Assembly: GCA_944321715.1 (NCBI GenBank)
Contig: CALUMJ010000020.1
Span: forward strand, 1 to 44,327
DNA length: 44,327 nt
Source: an uncultured Muribaculaceae bacterium
GTDB lineage: Bacteria; Bacteroidota; Bacteroidia; Bacteroidales; Muribaculaceae
Direction: 5' to 3'
The first letter of the stretch is position 1. Each line of letters starts with the position of its first letter. The position numbers and the translations under genes were made by a program. Under the pieces are notes generated by a model. That model was not told where the DNA came from. It searched no databases and saw nothing but the letters and a program-made list of their open reading frames with translations. Shown one piece after another: positions 1 through 7,645 of this stretch.

Positions 1-75
1 AATCGAGTCTTGCGGCACTCGGACGCACGGGCCGTGCGTCCCTACGAGGTGGGTCATGCCAATTTTGATACACCC
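1..75 (-). repeat. Half copy A of the 173-bp palindromic element, cut by the window edge
   Basis: This stretch holds the near-palindrome GGACGCACGG..CCGTGCGTCC at about 21-41, then the terminal motif attttgatacaccc ending at 75. It matches the reverse complement of the left half of the copy at 5797-5969, including the inner ttgcggcac motif. Positions 1-77 are an exact reverse complement of the last 77 bases of the window. A second terminal-like motif, attttgacaca, sits at 167-177. The rest of the 250 bases before the first gene holds only the terminator at 195-226. Confidence 0.85.
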
Positions 76-194
76 TCGCTACTACCTTTATGCAACACAT
101 TGCGACTTCCACCAAACGGCATAGGAGCGTGCCATACATTGCATATTTGCAATCTTTCGTGCCGCTATTTTGACACATCGCTTGCAACTGCAAA

Positions 195-226
195 CAAAAA
201 AGCCCCGGGGGAAATTCCTCCGGGGC
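195..226 (-). terminator. Rho-independent terminator of the susC-susD unit
   Basis: On the minus strand a GC-rich hairpin (arms 217-226 and 202-211, ten pairs with one mismatch, five-base loop) is followed by a run of about six T. It lies 25 bases past the susD stop codon, so the transcript probably ends with susD. Confidence 0.85.
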
Positions 227-250
227 AGTTATTATTAGATGTATTCGACA

Positions 251-2032
251 TTATTCTTCATCTGATGACTGCCTTGACCAACCTGTATTTTGACCAAGAG
301 CGTCATTAGCCGTAATCTCAGAGCTTGGTATAGGATAAAGATAATGCTTCACCTCATACGTGCGGTCATAGTCAGTACCACCGATATTGTAAGCATCGAT
401 GTATGAGCCATCGCCAGTTGTAACGAGATGCCCGTCGTATATACCAGCGTCATTTGTCAAGTTTGCACCAAGAGTGATGTCAACATTTTCGGGGTTGGTA
501 GTATCGAGCTTGTCGAGCATGTGCCAACGAATCAAATCCCAATAGCGGAAATCGTTGTCAAACATCAACTCGCAACGGCGTTCGCGGCGGATTTCCCATA
601 TCAACGAGCTGACATTAGCCGGTTTCTTGGGGTCACCGAGGTCCACACCGAGAGTTATAGACGGCAGGCCAGCACGAGCCTTCAACTTATTAATCGTGTT
701 GTCGAGGTCGGTTTGGGTGATAGAGCCAAGTTCGGCCTTTGCCTCGGCATAGTTCAAGTACACAACCGATACCCAATAAAGCGGGCACCAAGTGTAGTTG
801 CTATAAGTGTTTTGGCGATATGCCGGGTCGATAGTGACGTTGTCATACTTGCAGATGGTGTAACCCGTCGATGAAGTCATGGCCATACCGCCAGCGACAC
901 GAGCCCAACCGCCACCAGTGCCAGTGTAGCACAATATGCTATCGACTGTCTGACCCAAACGGAGGTCGCGCATATCAAGCATGTGCTTGATATTCAAGTG
1001 TTGCGAACCATCATTGTCGGAATACTTCATTACAGCAGCGTCATTAGAGGTGTCGTATGACGTGTTGGCTTTGAGTTGACCGTCAAGGAAGAGATAAGAA
1101 TCAAATGCATCCTTGGTCATACCATCCTGCTGAGTCGATGTGCAAGTATAGTCAATAGTCGAGTGTTCGAAAATATCTTTCAGGTATTCCTTGCAGAAAA
1201 TCACCTCCGAATTGTTGGCAAGCGACACAGAATTGTATATGGCTTGATAGTTGTCGCTTAATGGATAAGCAGCCATCAACGGTTCGCACAATTCCACGCA
1301 ATAGTTCAAGAAGCGGTTTGCGCCTTCGGTGTCGGGGCCTTTGCCATTTTCATCGGCAGTGCGGTATTTGCGGAAAGTGCCTTCCCACAAGCAGATGTCG
1401 GCAGCCATTGCGCGAGCCATATTGCGCGACCAAGTAGTCTTAACGCCAGTGCCCTCCTCATTGATGTTGTTGCAAGCAAATTGTAAGTCGTTAAGCACGC
1501 TGTCCATCACCTCGTCGCGGTCGTCACGAGCAGCAAACAAGATGGGGTCGTCAACGTCGGGTACATGGTTAACCCACACACAATCGCCATACTTGCGCAC
1601 CAAGTCCCAATGTTGCCAGCCGCGCATCAGGCGAGCTACGCCAAGCCAGTGGTTCTTGGTGTCCTCGTCCATCTCGGTAGCCATCGTGTTGAGAGCCTCA
1701 ATCATGGCATTGGCCCGGCGTATTTCAGTGTATGTGCTAGTCCAATTGCCGTCTGTCGCAGGAGTGTTGACATATTTCCAATTCTTGAAACCAGCACCGG
1801 CCTGGTCGTCGCTCAGCGACTGGAAATAGAAATCGCCATTACCGGGGTTACCATAACCTGTAAATAAGTTATAAAATGTAGCGGCATATCCTTCTACCGA
1901 CGACGGATTGTTCCAGAATGTCGGGCTGTTGGTAAAGCTGTCCAACGGCTCTTTATCCAACATATCGTTACAGCTTGAGAGCATTGCTCCTCCAGCCAAT
2001 AATATGCCAAACAAATATATATTCTTTTTCAT
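251..2032 (-). CDS. SusD/RagB family nutrient-binding outer-membrane lipoprotein
   Basis: This 593-aa protein has a lipoprotein signal with the lipobox LSSC and lipidated Cys21, so it should sit on the outer face of the outer membrane. The body has the typical SusD order: an N-terminal part beginning with the DKEPLDSFT region, TPR-like helices, and the C-terminal block with the EIRRERRCELMFDNDFRYWDLIRW signature region (cut here only as a motif name) and the closing YLYPIPSSEI segment. It lies 20 bases after susC on the same strand, which is the usual paired arrangement in which SusD forms a lid over the SusC channel. The substrate cannot be read from the sequence, because no glycosidase, sulfatase, protease or regulator adjoins the pair. 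Base use resembles the neighbours. Confidence 0.95.
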   Translation of the reverse strand: MKKNIYLFGILLAGGAMLSSCNDMLDKEPLDSFTNSPTFWNNPSSVEGYAATFYNLFTGYGNPGNGDFYFQSLSDDQAGAGFKNWKYVNTPATDGNWTSTYTEIRRANAMIEALNTMATEMDEDTKNHWLGVARLMRGWQHWDLVRKYGDCVWVNHVPDVDDPILFAARDDRDEVMDSVLNDLQFACNNINEEGTGVKTTWSRNMARAMAADICLWEGTFRKYRTADENGKGPDTEGANRFLNYCVELCEPLMAAYPLSDNYQAIYNSVSLANNSEVIFCKEYLKDIFEHSTIDYTCTSTQQDGMTKDAFDSYLFLDGQLKANTSYDTSNDAAVMKYSDNDGSQHLNIKHMLDMRDLRLGQTVDSILCYTGTGGGWARVAGGMAMTSSTGYTICKYDNVTIDPAYRQNTYSNYTWCPLYWVSVVYLNYAEAKAELGSITQTDLDNTINKLKARAGLPSITLGVDLGDPKKPANVSSLIWEIRRERRCELMFDNDFRYWDLIRWHMLDKLDTTNPENVDITLGANLTNDAGIYDGHLVTTGDGSYIDAYNIGGTDYDRTYEVKHYLYPIPSSEITANDALGQNTGWSRQSSDEE

Positions 2033-2052
2033 AATATCAATTTTGGATTAAA

Positions 2053-5000
2053 TTATAACGTGAGCTGTAAACCAAATGAGATAGTACGTTGCATAGGAGC
2101 TACACGACCCCAAGTACCGTTGTTGCTCGATGCCGTGTTCGAAGTGCTTTCACTTGCCCCAATTTCTGGGTCAAGAGGTACATAGCTGTTGTTGATGAGT
2201 TCACACAAGTTCTCGGCAGCAATGTAGAAGCGCAGCTTCTCAACTTTCCACTGGCGAGTGAAATTTTGCGGAATGGTGTAACCCACAGTGAGGTTCTTGA
2301 AACGCAAGTATGAACGGTCAACGATATACTTCGATTGTGGATAGAAATTATACTTACCGTTTGCGATGTTAGAAACCGTACCAGCTGCACCTGCACCCGG
2401 ATAGTAACGCGGATAGAATGCATCGGTATTATCCTCGGTCCAGTAGTCTATTTGGTGTGCATAAATACCATCGGCACCACGCGAGAACGGAATAGCGAAT
2501 GCGCCAGTCTGCCATTCTTGCCACTTACCTACACCCTGGAAATACATGTCGATGTCGATACCACGCCATGAACCTCCAAGACGGAAGCCATACTGATAGC
2601 GCGGAGTGGTGTTACCGATAACAGTCAAGTCGCCCATATCATTTACGGTACCTTTGCCACCATCAATCGTGCCGTCGCCGTTACGGTCAACAAACTTGAT
2701 GTCGCCAGGACCGAAAACGAAGTTTTCACTTTCAAGCCCACTTTGGTCGGCAACGCCTTGGGCGTAACCAGTCTGGTTGCCATCAGCATCCCATGTAAAG
2801 TCATCGTGGGTAAAGAAACGGTCGGTTTCAAATCCGTATATGTCGCCATAAACCTTGCCAGTGAAATATTCGTCGAGGTTGCCTTGCGGGTTGTTCCATT
2901 CAGTAACAACTGTCTTGTAGTCGCCTACGTTACCGTTGACATACACGTCAAACTCGCCAAAACGGTGGCTCCAGCTTGCCGAAAGTTCCCAACCGCGAGT
3001 GCGGAGCGAACCATTGTTGCCGTATGGTGCGGTAGTTCCGAGAACACCAGGAAGCGTCACACCAGGAGCAAGCATGTCGAGGGTCTTGCGTTGATACCAG
3101 TCGAACGACAAGTTAAGCTCGTTGTTCAAGAAGCTCAGGTCGATACCGAGGTCGAGGGTACGGATGCGCTCCCACGTTAACGAACTCGACACTAACGACG
3201 GCAGGTCGTACATCATCATCATAGTGCCATCGGAATTCAACCAATAAATGTCATCGACAAGCCCGATGGTAGAGATAAACATATTCTCGCCCACTGCCTC
3301 GTTACCGATTTCACCGAACGACGCGCGCAGCTTACCATTGTTGACGATGTGGCGAAGGTTGTCGAAATACTTCTCTTGCGTGAAGCGGTAACCTACCGAA
3401 CCCGAGGCGAAGAATGCCCAACGGTCGTCGGCCGGGAACGATGAAGAACCATCGTAACGACCGTTCACTTCGAGCAACCAAATGTCGTTGAAGTTATAGT
3501 TGATACGTCCGAAATAGCCGGCAGTTGCTGAATGCACGTGGCGGCCTTCGACAGTCTGCGTACCAGTAGCGAGGTTAAACTCGGGCTGGTCATAGTTGAG
3601 CAGGTCGTTGCGGCGCGAGCGGTGCCAAGTGTAGTCTTCGCCCTCGGCATTTCCACCAAGCATGATGTTGAAGTTATGCTTCTTGTTGAGCGTGAACTCA
3701 TAGTTGGCATAAACGTTCAGTGCATAACCGTTTTCAAGCTCGCTCTGTTGTTGCAAATATGAGTCGGAAGCAAACGAAGTAATCGGAGTCGGGTCACCAC
3801 CCCACGAGTTGTGGCCCTCAACCGGCAGACCGACAGTGTCAACAAAGATGTTGCGTACACGATAGGTGAAGTCGGCATTGATGGTCAAGCCCTTGAACGG
3901 AGTGAGTTTCAAGAAACCGGTGACACGGGTGTTGTTGAAACTGGTTTCGGAATCGCCGGCTTGCTTGAGGTATGAAATGGTGTTTCGCACGTCCACGCCA
4001 TCGATTGTGCCGAGCGGCTCAAAGAAGCTACCCCAGCGCCACATATATTCATAAATCGAGCGGCGGGTGTTAGGCCTCGTGTAATTACGTTTCGAGTAGC
4101 TGATGCGCGTACCGATTTGCAACCAGTCGGTAACGTCCGACGAAATGTTTGCGCTCACGTTGTAACGCTTCACTTGGTCGGTGTTGAAGTTGAGCGCGCC
4201 ATCCTTGCGGTTGTAGCCAAACGACAGATAATAGGTCGTGCGGCCGCTTGTACCCTGCACGTTCACATTGTGGCTCTGCGACGGCGACCAGTCCTTATAC
4301 ATAATGTCGTTGACATCCCAGTCGGCGTAATACATGGTTGCACCCGAAGTCGGGTCAACATAGTAATCGCCCACATTGTCCATACTTACGAACGGGCGCA
4401 TCTCGCCATAGCCGCGTTTCTTGTGGCCGTTCTGTTCCTGCCAAGCCTCGGCGTATGGGAGCATCGTGTCCATGTACATACCGAAAAGCTCGGGAGCCGA
4501 ACCTGCGCGAGTATTAAGTTCGAGCAATGCCCGCAATTGCGAAGGCACGTCGGAATATTCGGGCAACGTGGTAGGCGTGCTCCATGCAAAGTTGTTTGAG
4601 TAGTTCACGGTAAACTTGTCTTCCTTGGTACCGCCCTTGGTGGTAATCAATATCACACCGAATGCTGCGCGCGAACCGTAAATCGAAGTCGAAGCTGCAT
4701 CCTTGAGTACCGAAACGGTAGCGATGTCGGCACCGTTAATCATCGACAAGTCATCGACAGGCACGCCATCGACGATAATCAACGGGTTGCTGGTTTCGCT
4801 GTTACTGAGCGTACCGACGCCACGGATAGTAATCGTCGGCTGGTCGTTAATACCACCTTGCGAGTTCAAGACGGTCAAGCCCGGCACAGCACCTTGCAAT
4901 GCCTTGGCAACATCCATTTGTGGTTTTGAGTCGAGGGTTTTCTCAACATCGACAGTCGAAACTGCACCAGTAACGTTAACTTTCTTCTGCGTGCCATAGC

Positions 5001-5391
5001 CGACAACGACTACTTCGTCGAGAACTTCGGCATTTTCTTTCAGCACGACACGCAAGTTAGTACCTTGGGCTGCAACTTCTTGCGGTTCATACCCAACGTA
5101 AGAGATGGTCAAAGCCTCACCGCTCACACGCAGTGAAAACCGTCCGTTGACATCGGTAGCGACGCCATTGGATTTCCCTTTCTCAATAACATTGGCTCCG
5201 ACAATGGGAACACCATTCTCGTCAACCACAACACCGCCAACCGTGTGAGTAGCCTGCTGGGCCACGCTCACCGGAGCTGCCGTATTGACGGGTTCTGCAA
5301 CCATTGTTCCGCTACACAATAATGCGCCAGCTGCTGCCAGCATGAGGATACGATGTCGCCGCAATCCTCGTTTCGTGTGAATTTCTTTCAT
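2053..5391 (-). CDS. SusC/RagA family TonB-dependent outer-membrane transporter
   Basis: This 1112-aa protein starts with a basic signal peptide (about residues 1-33). A carboxypeptidase-regulatory-like domain follows at about 48-118 (VGGVVVDENGVPIVGANV). Then comes the SusC signature LDEVVVVGYGTQ at 124-135, which serves as the TonB-box region, a plug domain to about 260, and a long 22-strand barrel. Length is normal for SusC. It takes up an oligomeric nutrient across the outer membrane using TonB/ExbBD energy, with the SusD partner encoded 20 bases downstream. A possible promoter lies about 170 bases upstream. No anti-sigma/ECF sigma pair or hybrid two-component regulator is adjacent, so control cannot be inferred. 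The start chosen places the basic n-region directly before the hydrophobic stretch. Confidence 0.95.
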   Translation of the reverse strand: MKEIHTKRGLRRHRILMLAAAGALLCSGTMVAEPVNTAAPVSVAQQATHTVGGVVVDENGVPIVGANVIEKGKSNGVATDVNGRFSLRVSGEALTISYVGYEPQEVAAQGTNLRVVLKENAEVLDEVVVVGYGTQKKVNVTGAVSTVDVEKTLDSKPQMDVAKALQGAVPGLTVLNSQGGINDQPTITIRGVGTLSNSETSNPLIIVDGVPVDDLSMINGADIATVSVLKDAASTSIYGSRAAFGVILITTKGGTKEDKFTVNYSNNFAWSTPTTLPEYSDVPSQLRALLELNTRAGSAPELFGMYMDTMLPYAEAWQEQNGHKKRGYGEMRPFVSMDNVGDYYVDPTSGATMYYADWDVNDIMYKDWSPSQSHNVNVQGTSGRTTYYLSFGYNRKDGALNFNTDQVKRYNVSANISSDVTDWLQIGTRISYSKRNYTRPNTRRSIYEYMWRWGSFFEPLGTIDGVDVRNTISYLKQAGDSETSFNNTRVTGFLKLTPFKGLTINADFTYRVRNIFVDTVGLPVEGHNSWGGDPTPITSFASDSYLQQQSELENGYALNVYANYEFTLNKKHNFNIMLGGNAEGEDYTWHRSRRNDLLNYDQPEFNLATGTQTVEGRHVHSATAGYFGRINYNFNDIWLLEVNGRYDGSSSFPADDRWAFFASGSVGYRFTQEKYFDNLRHIVNNGKLRASFGEIGNEAVGENMFISTIGLVDDIYWLNSDGTMMMMYDLPSLVSSSLTWERIRTLDLGIDLSFLNNELNLSFDWYQRKTLDMLAPGVTLPGVLGTTAPYGNNGSLRTRGWELSASWSHRFGEFDVYVNGNVGDYKTVVTEWNNPQGNLDEYFTGKVYGDIYGFETDRFFTHDDFTWDADGNQTGYAQGVADQSGLESENFVFGPGDIKFVDRNGDGTIDGGKGTVNDMGDLTVIGNTTPRYQYGFRLGGSWRGIDIDMYFQGVGKWQEWQTGAFAIPFSRGADGIYAHQIDYWTEDNTDAFYPRYYPGAGAAGTVSNIANGKYNFYPQSKYIVDRSYLRFKNLTVGYTIPQNFTRQWKVEKLRFYIAAENLCELINNSYVPLDPEIGASESTSNTASSNNGTWGRVAPMQRTISFGLQLTL

Positions 5392-5563
5392 AAACGTTTA
5401 AATGGTTTTGTTAATAATAATTTTTTTAAGAATTTAAGGCTAAATCCAAAGAAATGGCACATAAACAATAAAAACAATGAATATGTCCTTATCTCTGGCC
5501 TTTCTACATTAATTTCACGTCATGCCCTATTGCCAGCAGGCGAATAGGTCACTTTCACAAAAT

Positions 5564-5596
5564 CAAATTTACGCAAATATTTTTATACTGTGCAAT
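5564..5596 (-). promoter_or_regulatory. Possible promoter of susC-susD
   Basis: On the minus strand a perfect -7 box TAAATTTG (5571 down to 5564) is preceded, 21 bases upstream, by ATTG (5596 down to 5593), three of four matches to the TTTG -33 box. It would start transcription near 5557 and leave a leader of about 165 bases. The surrounding 5392-5796 is AT-rich and holds no gene. Confidence 0.4.
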
Positions 5597-5796
5597 ATTC
5601 AATCAAAAATTTTTCATATAAAAATAAAAAAAATTTTATAACCACAGGCGGCAACAGTGAATTTGCATCACAAACACACTAAAATACAACACATTAACAC
5701 AGCACAATGTTTTACAACATATATATTATTCTAAATTTATGTATCTAAACCCAAAATCCGGGGAAAACACCTCGTCGGCAACAAGCAAAGCCCGGT

Positions 5797-5969
5797 GGTG
5801 TATCAAAATTAGCAGTACCCACCTCGTAGGGACGCACGGCCCGTGCGTCCGTGTGCCGCAAGGCACTGTTAACCATTTGTAAATTAACATAATATACAAC
5901 TGATTACATAGCGGACGCACGGGCCGTGCGTCCCTACAAAATTGCGCAAATTTGCATTTTGATACACCC
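5797..5969. repeat. Full copy B of the 173-bp palindromic element
   Basis: The ends are imperfect inverted repeats (ggtgtatcaaaat at the left, attttgatacaccc at the right). Inside are two 25-base arms, at 5826-5850 and 5914-5938, that are exact reverse complements; each begins or ends with GTAGG/CCTAC and contains a 21-base near-palindrome built on GGACGCACGG. The 63 bases between the arms are AT-rich and hold no gene. The copy sits between gdhA and the susC promoter region. No transposase gene is linked to it. Confidence 0.85.
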
Positions 5970-5999
5970 AACACATTCGGTGGCCTGCGACAAACTGCA

Positions 6000-6049
6000 C
6001 AAAAACAGAGGTGCCACATGGCAGCCAAAGCCTGCTGCATGCGGCACCT
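6000..6049 (-). terminator. Terminator of gdhA
   Basis: On the minus strand a long hairpin with outer arms AGGTGCC/GGCACCT and inner CATG pairs spans 6049 to 6009. It is followed within a few bases by TTTTT. It starts about 36 bases past the gdhA stop. Confidence 0.75.
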
Positions 6050-6084
6050 CATCATCCAACCAAATTTTTATTTACCCAAAAAAA

Positions 6085-7419
6085 TTACAATATACCTTGC
6101 GACATCATTGCCTTGGCCACTTTCATGAAACCGGCAACATTGGCTCCACGAACATAATTAACGTAACCGTCGTCTTGCTTGCCATACTTCACGCATTGCT
6201 CGTGAATGTTTGCCATGATGTCTTTCAGCTTGGCATCGACTTCCTCGGCACTCCAAGTGAGCTTTTGCGAGTTTTGCGCCATCTCAAGCCCCGACACCGA
6301 CACACCGCCGGCATTGGCAGCCTTGCCCGGAGCGTAAAGAATCTTGGCGTTGATAAATTCGTGCACAGCCTCGGGTGTCGATGGCATGTTTGCGCCTTCC
6401 GACACCGCAAAGCAGCCATTTGCAAGAAGCGCGCGTGCATCGTCGCCGTCAAGCTCGTTTTGTGTAGCCGATGGCATTGCAATGTCGCACGGAACACCCC
6501 AAGGACGGCCACCGTCGAAGTATTCGCAGCCATATTCCTCGGCAAACTCGCGAATGCGTCCACGGTAAACATTCTTCAGCTGGAACACATAATCGAGTTG
6601 CTCGCGTGTGATACCTTCAGGTACATATATAGTGCCGTTTGAGTCGCTCAAAGTCACAACCTTCGCGCCCAATTGCAGCAGTTTCTCGGCCGTGTAGGTA
6701 GCCACATTGCCCGAACCCGAGATTGCCACCTTCTTGCCTTTTATGTCGATGCCGCGTGTGGCGAGCATGTTAAGCAGGAAGTACACATTACCATAACCGG
6801 TAGCTTCGGGGCGAATGAGCGAACCGCCAAATTCCATACCCTTGCCGGTGAAAGTGCCGGTGTTCTCGCGAGCCATCTTCTTGTACATGCCATACATGTA
6901 GCCCACTTCGCGTCCGCCCACGCCAATGTCGCCGGCGGGAACGTCGGTATCGGGCCCGATGTGCCTCCACAACTCAGCAATGTAGGCCTGGCAGAAGCGC
7001 ATCACTTCCATGTCGGACTTGCCCTTGGGGTTGAAGTCCGAGCCACCCTTTGCACCACCCATCGCAAGCGTGGTGAGCGAGTTCTTGAATGTCTGCTCAA
7101 ACGCGAGGAATTTAAGGATTGACTGGTTGACCGACGCATGGAACCTTATGCCACCCTTGTAGGGGCCAATTGCATTGTTGTGTTGCACACGATAGGCCAT
7201 GTTGTTCTGTATGCGGCCCTTGTCGTCAACCCATGTGACCCTGAACGAGAATATCCTGTCGGGAATGCACAAGCGTTCGATGAGGTTATAACGTTCAAAT
7301 TCGGGATGCTCGTTATATACATCTTCAATAGTGGTTATAACCTCCTCCACTGCTTGCAGATACTCCGGCTCATTGGGAAAACGCCGTTTCAAATCATTTA
7401 ATACTTCGCTTGCTTTCAT
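6085..7419 (-). CDS. gdhA: NADP-specific glutamate dehydrogenase
   Basis: This 444-aa cytosolic enzyme makes glutamate from 2-oxoglutarate and ammonium, using NADPH in the assimilatory direction. The N-terminal half has the substrate site with GPYKGG (Lys88) and GGAKGGSDF (catalytic Lys124), and PAGDIGVG supplies the catalytic Asp164. The nucleotide-binding domain shows the GSGNVA fingerprint, followed by a second strand ending in LSDSNG rather than an acidic residue, which fits NADP preference. Length and full colinearity match the hexameric 50-kDa family. It has its own promoter-like sequence close to the start codon and its own terminator, so it is probably transcribed alone. Together with the GS III gene elsewhere in the window it covers both ammonium-assimilation routes. 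Confidence 0.97.
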   Translation of the reverse strand: MKASEVLNDLKRRFPNEPEYLQAVEEVITTIEDVYNEHPEFERYNLIERLCIPDRIFSFRVTWVDDKGRIQNNMAYRVQHNNAIGPYKGGIRFHASVNQSILKFLAFEQTFKNSLTTLAMGGAKGGSDFNPKGKSDMEVMRFCQAYIAELWRHIGPDTDVPAGDIGVGGREVGYMYGMYKKMARENTGTFTGKGMEFGGSLIRPEATGYGNVYFLLNMLATRGIDIKGKKVAISGSGNVATYTAEKLLQLGAKVVTLSDSNGTIYVPEGITREQLDYVFQLKNVYRGRIREFAEEYGCEYFDGGRPWGVPCDIAMPSATQNELDGDDARALLANGCFAVSEGANMPSTPEAVHEFINAKILYAPGKAANAGGVSVSGLEMAQNSQKLTWSAEEVDAKLKDIMANIHEQCVKYGKQDDGYVNYVRGANVAGFMKVAKAMMSQGIL

Positions 7420-7452
7420 TTATTCGTCGTTTTTGTTATAGCTTTCCGTTTG

Positions 7453-7483
7453 CAAAGGTACATAAAATAATCGTAACCGCAAG
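7453..7483 (-). promoter_or_regulatory. Promoter of gdhA
   Basis: On the minus strand CTTG (7483-7480, three of four matches to TTTG) is followed after 19 bases by a perfect -7 box TACCTTTG (7460-7453). Transcription would start near 7446, giving a leader of about 27 bases. Confidence 0.65.
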
Positions 7484-7567
7484 CAATCGTAAAGCAAAAA
7501 CCTGCAAATCGCAACATTTTTGCACTACAATCAACAAAAACGCCTCAAAAAGCAACATTACAGCCCA

Positions 7568-7611
7568 CAAAAAAAGGAGCGAGGCGCAATCCGAAACATT
7601 TCGGTCGCGCC
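7568..7611 (-). terminator. Terminator downstream of bamA
   Basis: On the minus strand a hairpin with outer arms GGCGC/GCGCC and inner CCGAA/TTCGG pairs spans 7611 to 7583. After seven bases comes a run of seven T. It lies 35 bases after the bamA stop. Confidence 0.65.
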
Positions 7612-7645
7612 CCACCTATTATAAATGCAAGCTGCTAAGAGTCTA

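Noticed and set aside
5926-6642. A 238-codon frame starting in the repeat and running antisense to gdhA
   Set aside because: It begins inside repeat copy B and crosses the gdhA terminator; the translation has no recognisable features.
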